From NCBI GenBank assembly GCA_003480725.1, contig QUJQ01000004.1:310001-374000 (forward strand): a stretch of 64,000 nt of DNA. The letters are read 5' to 3'. This document shows positions 58,441 to 64,000 of this stretch, piece by piece. Source of the DNA: Clostridiaceae bacterium AM27-36LB (lineage in GTDB: Bacteria > Bacillota > Clostridia > Lachnospirales > Lachnospiraceae). Numbering within the stretch: position 1 is the first letter of the stretch; each line of letters starts with the position of its first letter. The translations under genes and the position numbers were made by a program. The notes beneath the pieces are model-generated. The model was not told where the DNA came from and did no database searches. It saw only the letters and a program-made list of their open reading frames with translations.

Positions 58441-58584
58441 TATTGATTGTGGTCATTTTATTTTCTTCATTCAAATGAACTGCTTATCATCAATGCAAAC
58501 TTGAAATTTACAAATCATTTCATCTTTAACTGCTCAAAATGATAACGCGATTTTCCTATGCCTGCTATGTAATTTAAGATTAAG

Positions 58585-58917
58585 CTACACATCCAACAAC
58601 TCGATTAACTTATCAAGAAATGCCTCTTCCCCTAATGTATTAATTTTGAAAAATACAGCTTGGCTTCCTCCCGCTGTAATTGCGGAAAGTTGTACTGGAT
58701 CTTTGTCATTTTGAAAAAGTGTAATATTAAGACTCACTCTGTTTCCTCCAGCATAGCTGTAACGCTCAAAAACACGAACGCTGCAACGCGCAGTTCCACT
58801 TCGAAAGTCACTGGCATCTTCTAGCGTTGCTGACATACTGCCATTTATTATTCCGCTTTCAATTTTAGAAAGCAACTGATCAAAATCTTCATTTATATAT
58901 CTTTCTATTTTTGCCAT
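58585..58917 (-). CDS. DUF6054-like protein
   Basis: 110 aa, starting MAKIERYINEDFDQLLSKIE (ATG at 58917, GGAG about 10 nt upstream). The stretch GSMSATLEDASDFRSG, CSVRVFERYSYAGGNRVSLN and AITAGGSQAVFFKINTLGEE resembles the DUF6054 family of small Firmicute proteins, function unknown. Monocistronic by position. Confidence 0.75.
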   Translation of the reverse strand: MAKIERYINEDFDQLLSKIESGIINGSMSATLEDASDFRSGTARCSVRVFERYSYAGGNRVSLNITLFQNDKDPVQLSAITAGGSQAVFFKINTLGEEAFLDKLIELLDV

Positions 58918-59030
58918 GCACAACACTCTCCTCTCAACTATTTACACTGAATTTTATCAAGATCTCTTATATCAAGCTTATTGATGAGTACGTCTGTATC
59001 AGGATACCTCCATTATTTTTAATTCAATTC

Positions 59031-59073
59031 TAACTCGTTTTTAACTCGTTTCTTTTTGAGTTAAAATGAGTTA
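59031..59073. repeat. TAACTC repeat cluster at the 3' end of the AlbA_2 gene
   Basis: Two TAACTC copies (59031-59036, 59042-59047) face two inverted GAGTTA copies (59058-59063, 59068-59073), the last running into the gene's stop codon. A similar cluster lies at the gene's 5' side (60749-60809). Confidence 0.7.
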
Positions 59074-60729
59074 AGAATTAACAACTTTGTACTTAGAATA
59101 TTTTCCCCCACATAACAATTTCAAACGACCTTCTCCTTGAAGTTTTTTTATAACTGTATATGCCTGTGAAGGAGATACTTTCAACAATTCAATTACATCT
59201 TGCTTTGTGATAATTCCGTTCTGAGTATTTGCCAGTTTCATTACTAATTCAGGATACCTAATACTGTCTATGTCTGTCTGTCGAACATACTGTATTGCTT
59301 TTTTGTTCTCTCGATAAATCTTTTTTCCAAGAATACAAGTGCGGTTTTTCCCTTTTCCAGATGCTTCAATCAATCCAGATTCAATCATAAACTCAATTGC
59401 CGATCTGATCTTATTTTCTCCAAGATTTGTCAACTCAACAATCCGTTCAACAGTACATCTTCTTTCATTATTAAGAACTGATAAAATCATTAACACATAT
59501 ATTGATAGCGGTTTCCCCTGTCTGTTTTGCTCATCCGCAACAAATTTTGCAAACGGTAAATCTGCTTTTGCTCTTTGAATAAATAATTTAACAGATCTAC
59601 TGGTGGACTCAGAATAGTCTGGCCAAGGTCTTCCAAAAATGATAGATCCTTCATAAATTCTATCAATTCCTCTTCCTGTTTTCTCCGCTAAGCCAATTCG
59701 TTTCATTGCATCTGCAAGTGCCGGATTACGTCCATGTGGTTCTACTGTGAGCAGATTTTTCAGATTAACTCCATCTATAAATCCGCCAGGATTACTAATA
59801 GTCATTCCTTCATCATCTATCAAAACCCTTACTGAGCCAAGCATAGTATAATCCCTATGGCAAAATGCATTTACCAAACCTTCTCGAAAAGCAGCCCAGT
59901 CAAACTCCGGGATTGGAATTCTAAATAAGCCATACTCGGTCTCTCTTTCCGGATTCCATGCTTTGACATATGTCTCATAGCTCTCGAACAATTCAAGAAG
60001 AGGTTTATTACTATCCTCATTTACACGGACAGCTGTTCCCTCTAAAACCTGAAATGCAGCTTTCGCTGTTGGTATCAACTCTGCAATGCGTTCCTCCTTA
60101 CCAATTAATAGCATACCTGTAACTGTTGGAACATAGTTACCAGCAACATTTGTAACAAGACGCAATGCAATATCCAATTCCTCATCCGATAAAGAAAGTA
60201 AAGTTTTTTCGCCTCCAGATCTATTCTGGATGATTCGCCGAAGTCTTACTCTCTGATTTGGGTCCAAGTCATCTAAAGTAGCTCCTGCTAAAGGCTGAGC
60301 GGAATAATCAAGCATCCCAAGCTCTGCAAGACGAGATGGGATCTCATATGAATACATTGGTATTACTTCCGGGCTTCCATCCAGCTTATTCCGCCTTCTC
60401 AATATTTTTCCTGATGCAGTAGATATAACCCCTCGACTTCTTGGCACTTCAATTTTCAGAACATCCTTATCTTCTTCAGTAATTATCTCTGCCCTCACAG
60501 CTATAGGTGGAACAGTGCTATTGGCAATCAGCGCAGTTACTCCTATAGGGTCTCTATGTTTTTTATGAACACCGGTAATTGTTCCATCATCTTCAACGCC
60601 AAGGAATAAACATCCCCCAGCCGTATTTGTCATTCCAACAATTTCTTCAATAAGATCGTGATTCGAGTAACATTTTAAATCACTCTTGAATTCGATATCT
60701 AAGCTTTCCTCTTTAGGAATTGTACGCAT
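59071..60729 (-). CDS. AlbA_2 (Schlafen-like) ATP-binding transcriptional regulator
   Basis: 552 aa. The N-terminal AlbA_2 DNA-binding domain (ESLDIEFKSDLKCYSNHDLI then GMTNTAGGCLFLGVEDDG near 20-50) is followed by a GHKL-type ATPase-like C-terminal domain (VNAFCHRDYTMLGSVRVLID and GRNPALADAMKRIGLAEKTG near 340). Two winged-helix regions form the tail (RCTVERIVELTNLGENKIRS and TKQDVIELLKVSPSQAYTVI). Such proteins are often cargo of mobile elements and regulate or defend. Iterated TAACTC motifs on both sides suggest self-binding. Confidence 0.86.
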   Translation of the reverse strand: MRTIPKEESLDIEFKSDLKCYSNHDLIEEIVGMTNTAGGCLFLGVEDDGTITGVHKKHRDPIGVTALIANSTVPPIAVRAEIITEEDKDVLKIEVPRSRGVISTASGKILRRRNKLDGSPEVIPMYSYEIPSRLAELGMLDYSAQPLAGATLDDLDPNQRVRLRRIIQNRSGGEKTLLSLSDEELDIALRLVTNVAGNYVPTVTGMLLIGKEERIAELIPTAKAAFQVLEGTAVRVNEDSNKPLLELFESYETYVKAWNPERETEYGLFRIPIPEFDWAAFREGLVNAFCHRDYTMLGSVRVLIDDEGMTISNPGGFIDGVNLKNLLTVEPHGRNPALADAMKRIGLAEKTGRGIDRIYEGSIIFGRPWPDYSESTSRSVKLFIQRAKADLPFAKFVADEQNRQGKPLSIYVLMILSVLNNERRCTVERIVELTNLGENKIRSAIEFMIESGLIEASGKGKNRTCILGKKIYRENKKAIQYVRQTDIDSIRYPELVMKLANTQNGIITKQDVIELLKVSPSQAYTVIKKLQGEGRLKLLCGGKYSKYKVVNS

Positions 60730-60748
60730 CTCAATCCCTCCTATCTTT

Positions 60749-60809
60749 TAACTCAAATATAGTCTAACTCATTTTAACTCATTTGTCGAGTTAAAATTTT
60801 TTCCAACTC
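60749..60809. repeat. TAACTC repeat cluster at the promoter of the AlbA_2 gene
   Basis: TAACTC at 60749-60754, 60765-60770 and 60775-60780, inverted GAGTTA at 60788-60793, and a near copy CAACTC at 60804-60809. Further GAATTAAAACGAATTA follows. Spacing is 10-16 bp, near one to one-and-a-half helical turns. Confidence 0.7.
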
Positions 60810-60907
60810 ATTTTTGCGAATTAAAACGAATTAGGTACGAAGATCATGTTGATAAAAAATCATTCTACAAATTTGGGCGTGGAAACCTTGCTGAATATTC
60901 TTGCTGA

Positions 60908-61030
60908 CCGGAATATTCACTTGCTGATGTTATGATTACAATTGTCTTAAATGCTAGAATCCTCACACCTTTATTTGACCGTCCGATCAAAGTACCTAAG
61001 CATTACAAAAATCTAGAATTACAGTATTAA
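60908..61030 (+). pseudogene. Gene 3' remnant with intact terminator
   Basis: About 40 codons open without a start (YSLADVMITIVLNARILTPL then FDRPIKVPKHYKNLELQY, stop 61028-61030), directly followed by a terminator. Upstream the frame is lost where GAATATTC-TTGCTGA and GAATATTC-ACTTGCTGA form a short imperfect tandem duplication (about 60893-60927). Family not recognised. The rest of the gene-free stretch 60730-61066 is the TAACTC cluster. Confidence 0.35.
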
Positions 61031-61056
61031 AGGCAACCAAGCAAGGTTGCCTTTTT
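61029..61056 (+). terminator. Rho-independent terminator
   Basis: AAAGGCAACC-AAGCAA-GGTTGCCTTTTT, a perfect stem with U-tract, on the plus strand after the gene remnant. It is convergent with the small minus-strand gene that follows. Confidence 0.88.
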
Positions 61057-61066
61057 CCCAAAGTTC

Positions 61067-61249
61067 TTATATCTGTTCAGCAACACTATGTAGAATTCCC
61101 CATCCTAATTCAATTGATTTTTCTTCTAAGCAACGTACATTTTCTGCTGATATCATTTTCTTTATATTTTCTATGGAACACTCTTTCCCAAAAGCCTTGA
61201 GTGTTTCTTTTACATCTTCCTCTGACCATTCAATCGTTAAAAATCCCAT
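61067..61249 (-). CDS. Small acidic protein, unknown function
   Basis: 60 aa, MGFLTIEWSEEDVKETLKAF then GKECSIENIKKMISAENVRC and LEEKSIELGWGILHSVAEQI. It is a helix-rich small protein typical of cargo in conjugative elements. The ATG at 61249 has AAGAAG 6 nt upstream. No domain recognised; neighbours are mobile-element debris. Confidence 0.5.
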   Translation of the reverse strand: MGFLTIEWSEEDVKETLKAFGKECSIENIKKMISAENVRCLEEKSIELGWGILHSVAEQI

Positions 61250-61273
61250 ATAAAACTTCTTTTGCAAAAATTT

Positions 61274-61557
61274 GAGTATGCGGAGGATGCAGGCGCAGAG
61301 GCGTTCCGCAAGGATATTGCCATCATGGAGTCCGTCCTGAAAAGGAGCTAAATGCCGTCGAACAGCTACAGCGTGCTTACGGGGATAAGTACCGCCCGCT
61401 TGCTATGCTCGACAGCAAACGAAAGGCATCCGGGTTGCTTCACGAATATGCAGACGAACAGGCCGTACAAAAGCTGAAACGAGCGCAACAGCAGAAAATT
61501 CAGTCCGAACACACTCCCCCAAAATCAAAGAAAAAACGAATCGACTTTGAACGTTAA
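61274..61557 (+). pseudogene. Frameshifted mobile-element remnant (relaxase-tail-like)
   Basis: One frame gives EYAEDAGAEAFRKDIAIMES then VLKRS-stop. A second frame, overlapping it, continues as ELNAVEQLQRAYGDKYRPLA then MLDSKRKASGLLHEYADEQA and ends in SKKKRIDFER-stop at 61557. The DNA is GC-richer than its neighbours. The Lys/Gln-rich tail and context suggest the C-terminal end of a relaxase or other conjugation protein with a frameshift; the exact family is uncertain. Confidence 0.45.
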
Positions 61558-61615
61558 GCTACGATTAGATGCAACATTTTTTACGGACAAGAGAAATCGT
61601 CATAACACAATTAGC

Positions 61616-61648
61616 GAGGCCGGCCATGTGCGAACACTGGCCGACCTC
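61616..61648 (-). terminator. Hairpin after kdpE, possible terminator
   Basis: Minus-strand GAGGTCGGCCAGTGT and its near-complement ending GGCCGGCCTC form a GC-rich stem 7 nt after the kdpE stop. The U-tract is poor. Confidence 0.5.
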
Positions 61649-61654
61649 ATATCA

Positions 61655-62356
61655 TTAATTTACTTTTATCATACGATAGCCAACACCAATATGTGTTTGG
61701 ATGTATTGCGGAGACTCCTCTGTTGGCTCCAGCTTTTTCCGCAGTGTTGCCATAAATACCCGCAGGGAAGCCACATCGTTATCCCAACTGCGGCCCCAAA
61801 TATTTTGTGTGATAAAGGTATGGGTCAGTACCTTGCCGACATTCTTGGACAGCAGACACAACAGCTTATACTCAATGGGTGTCAGGTGAAGTTCGTTTTC
61901 ATCCAGATAAGCGCATCCCCCGGCATAATCCACTTTCAACTTACCATTCACAAATACAGAACTGGCAGTAAACATCTCTGCCGTCATCAGAGAGAGTCTT
62001 CGCTGCGTCACCCGAAGTCGAGCCAATAATTCTTCAACAGAAAAAGGTTTTGTCAGATAATCGTCAGCTCCGGCATCCAATGCATGAATCTTGTCATTAT
62101 CTTCACTTCTGGCGCTAATTACAATGATGGGGGCATTGGACCAGGAGCGTAACGTTTGAATGACTTGAACGCCATCCATATCCGGCAAGCCCAAATCCAG
62201 CAAGATGATTTCAGGATTGTGCGATGTGGCCTCCATAATGGCTGTTGAGCCATTGGGCGCTACCACATAACGATAATCATTTGTTTTCAATGTGGTTGTA
62301 ATGAGATTTCGTACAGATGTGTCATCCTCAACCACTAATATCAAAGGTTTATTCAT
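61655..62356 (-). CDS. kdpE: KdpE-type OmpR-family response regulator
   Basis: 233 aa. A receiver domain with phospho-acceptor Asp in IILLDLGLPDMDGVQVI near 53 and Lys in DDYLTKPFSVEELLARL near 103, then an OmpR winged helix (LHLTPIEYKLLCLLSKNVGK and SLRVFMATLRKKLE). It is encoded directly after, and overlapping by 8 nt, a KdpD kinase. No kdpABC genes are visible, so the target transporter must be elsewhere or to the right of the window. Confidence 0.92.
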   Translation of the reverse strand: MNKPLILVVEDDTSVRNLITTTLKTNDYRYVVAPNGSTAIMEATSHNPEIILLDLGLPDMDGVQVIQTLRSWSNAPIIVISARSEDNDKIHALDAGADDYLTKPFSVEELLARLRVTQRRLSLMTAEMFTASSVFVNGKLKVDYAGGCAYLDENELHLTPIEYKLLCLLSKNVGKVLTHTFITQNIWGRSWDNDVASLRVFMATLRKKLEPTEESPQYIQTHIGVGYRMIKVN

Positions 62357-64000
62357 GAAGTTCTACCTCCCCGGCGGGTAATGTAAATGTGAACACAGTG
62401 CCATTTGGCTGATTGTCTGATACGGAAATCGTGCCGCCGTGGGCGGTCACAATGGACTTACAGAGGGACAGCCCCAATCCAAGGCTTCTGCGGCTGTCGA
62501 CCACTTTATTGGCCCCACTATAAAACATATCGAAAATACGGGGTTTCTGCTCATCGGGAATCCCAGGGCCGTTGTCGGAAACGGAAACCGTGACCCATTG
62601 CTCTTTTTGATCGGTATGTATTTCAATTACTGAACCGACAGGGGTATATTTGATGGCGTTGTCAACCAAATTGATAATCACCTGAACGATCAGCTTCGCA
62701 TCAATGTGGGCAAGGATAAAGTCTTTACCGCTGATCACACGAATGGTGTGTTCTTTACTCTTTCTGTTGATGTGCTTCAGTGCTTCAGAAACGACCTCAT
62801 CCATGAGTTCGATACTCCGAGTTAGATTGACCTGTCCGCCCTCAATTCGTGTGACTGCCAACAGGTTTTCAACGAGATTAATCAGCCACATGGAATCGTC
62901 ATAAATATCGGTAAAGGTCTGCTCCCGCAATGCATCATCCATCTTTTTATAATTTGCAAGCAAATTGCCTGCGCTGCCAGAAATCGCTGTCAAAGGGGTT
63001 CGAAGATCATGAGAGATTGCCCGCAGCAGGTTAGCACGAAGCTGTTCATTTTGCGCCAGAACAGCCGCTTCCTCTTTTTCTTTGGCGTTTTTGATGTTTT
63101 CAAGTGCCAAAGCGCACTCGCCCAGAATAGAGAGGAGTACGCTGTTTTCGAAAGAGTCCAGCGGAATACCGTTTACCGCAATACCAGCCACTCCATATAC
63201 ATGCTGGTTGACCCGAATCGCAAGGTATAAACACTTTGCACTGGATAATGTATCTGTTGTGGCACCGGCGTGTTTATTGTTTCGGAAGACCCAATCGGCG
63301 ACTGCTTTCTCGTTCTCAGAAATTAAATCTTCCTGAATGCTATTAACAGCACGAAAAACGTTAGGGGTGGTAAGTTCTTTACCATCAAACAGGTAGACGA
63401 CAATATCTTTTTTCAGCAGCTTCATGAGCTGCCCTGCCGTAGCGGTGATTACCGCATTCTCATCCTGCTCTTTTTGCAGAAGCTGGTTGGTTTCAAAAAG
63501 AATCTTTGTACGGTAAGCTGTATGGGCAGATTGTTTCGCATTTTCTTTCAGCCGGGTAGCGAGAGATCCGGAAAGCAGTGTTACTATAAACATAATGGTA
63601 AAGGTAACAATATAGTTCGGATCGTCAAAATGGAATGTCAGTCTCGGAGTGGTAAAAAAGAAATTGAAAACCAGCACACTGACAACCGAGGTCAGAATCC
63701 CGCACAGTCGGTTGATTGTGATTACAGCGGTCACAAGTACGCCTAATATGTAAACTGCGATAATATTACTCTCCGTGAACCCAAGAGCGTCAAAGCCACA
63801 GCCAATCAGTGTAGCTATCAGCAATACGACTATACTCTTCAGAACATCACGCAGGGGCATCGCATCTACCTGCGCCTTACTCTTTTTTTCCTGATAGCTG
63901 GTTCCTGTGCTGGCATCCGGTATCACATGAATATCCAGATTAGGTACGCTGGAAATCAGGCGTTCCGTCAAGGTGGGCTTGCTGAAAATATTCTTTCGTG
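62349..64000 (-). CDS. kdpD: KdpD-type sensor histidine kinase (5' end beyond window)
   Basis: At least 550 aa; the frame continues through the right edge (RKNIFSKPTLTERLISSVPN). The visible part starts in the USP-like region, then has the four-helix membrane block (about 45-135 of the visible part), a GAF-like region, HisKA with LLRAISHDLRTPLTAISGSA and an ATPase domain with NLVDNAIKYTPVG, DNGPGIPDEQ and GLGLSLCKSIVTAHGG. The missing N-terminus should hold the KdpD sensor domain. It senses K+ limitation or turgor in known systems. Confidence 0.93.
   Translation of the reverse strand, partial: RKNIFSKPTLTERLISSVPNLDIHVIPDASTGTSYQEKKSKAQVDAMPLRDVLKSIVVLLIATLIGCGFDALGFTESNIIAVYILGVLVTAVITINRLCGILTSVVSVLVFNFFFTTPRLTFHFDDPNYIVTFTIMFIVTLLSGSLATRLKENAKQSAHTAYRTKILFETNQLLQKEQDENAVITATAGQLMKLLKKDIVVYLFDGKELTTPNVFRAVNSIQEDLISENEKAVADWVFRNNKHAGATTDTLSSAKCLYLAIRVNQHVYGVAGIAVNGIPLDSFENSVLLSILGECALALENIKNAKEKEEAAVLAQNEQLRANLLRAISHDLRTPLTAISGSAGNLLANYKKMDDALREQTFTDIYDDSMWLINLVENLLAVTRIEGGQVNLTRSIELMDEVVSEALKHINRKSKEHTIRVISGKDFILAHIDAKLIVQVIINLVDNAIKYTPVGSVIEIHTDQKEQWVTVSVSDNGPGIPDEQKPRIFDMFYSGANKVVDSRRSLGLGLSLCKSIVTAHGGTISVSDNQPNGTVFTFTLPAGEVELHE

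Noticed and set aside
59031..60809. TAACTC clusters as a CRISPR array
   Set aside because: Repeats are only 6 bp with short irregular spacing and mixed orientation, and no cas gene is present.

Overview
The window reads as chromosome of an anaerobic, spore-forming Firmicute, most likely a gut Lachnospiraceae (Blautia/Ruminococcus/Dorea type). The reasons are: AT-rich promoters with strong AGGAGG ribosome sites, a reverse-domain rubrerythrin under a PerR-type repressor, an adjacent SpoIID/SpoIIQ pair, a T-box-controlled ileS, a sigma-54 gene, and several small families (TSCPD, DUF6054-like, DUF6147-like) typical of that group. Genus is inference.

Layout. 1-2.3 kb: split transketolase genes behind rpoN, with a near-perfect sigma-54 promoter between them. 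2.6-2.8 kb: a fused scar of a mobile-element Y-family polymerase and its partner. 2.9-8.7 kb: an amidohydrolase/YhdT-like/PanF-like/DMT operon divergent from a PucR regulator. 8.8-17.3 kb: housekeeping genes (mtnN, murG, HIT, GIY-YIG, tRNA-Lys, trmB), a truncated sigma factor, a DUF4367 membrane protein and a candidate structured RNA. 17.5-19.3 kb: a DnaA-box-like cluster, rubrerythrin and perR with matching operators. 19.3-31.4 kb: cell-envelope and sporulation genes (NlpC/P60, HlyIII, SpoIIQ, SpoIID, DacA-type carboxypeptidase), glgP and ileS. 32.0-38.8 kb: a sugar module (ribose-type ABC importer, FGGY kinase, TrpA-like putative aldolase, SorC regulator). 38.7-48.5 kb: methyltransferase, MATE and MFS exporters, peroxide/thiol redox genes (YaaA, Bcp, CoA-disulfide reductase-rhodanese, thioredoxin, Crp/Fnr regulator, DUF134-NifX fusion). 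48.6-50.2 kb: an AbiE toxin-antitoxin pair. 50.6-57.3 kb: a visibly GC-richer catabolic island (DUF1177, Asp/Glu racemase, M29-like protein, NCS1 permease, nitrilase-superfamily hydrolase, PucR). 57.5-64 kb: AIM24, DUF6054-like, an AlbA_2 regulator bracketed by iterated TAACTC repeats, mobile-element debris, and kdpDE running off the right edge.

The most unusual signals are: two ~150-bp palindromic elements (16280-16429, 19065-19228) that keep loop sequences while their stems differ completely yet stay paired; the TrpA-like gene inside a sugar-kinase operon; a shared TTGTGC/GCACA palindrome upstream of both PucR-linked operons; a sigma-E promoter placed inside a terminator hairpin so that only its own transcript frees the spoIID ribosome site; and a ~215-nt structured RNA candidate with its own promoter.
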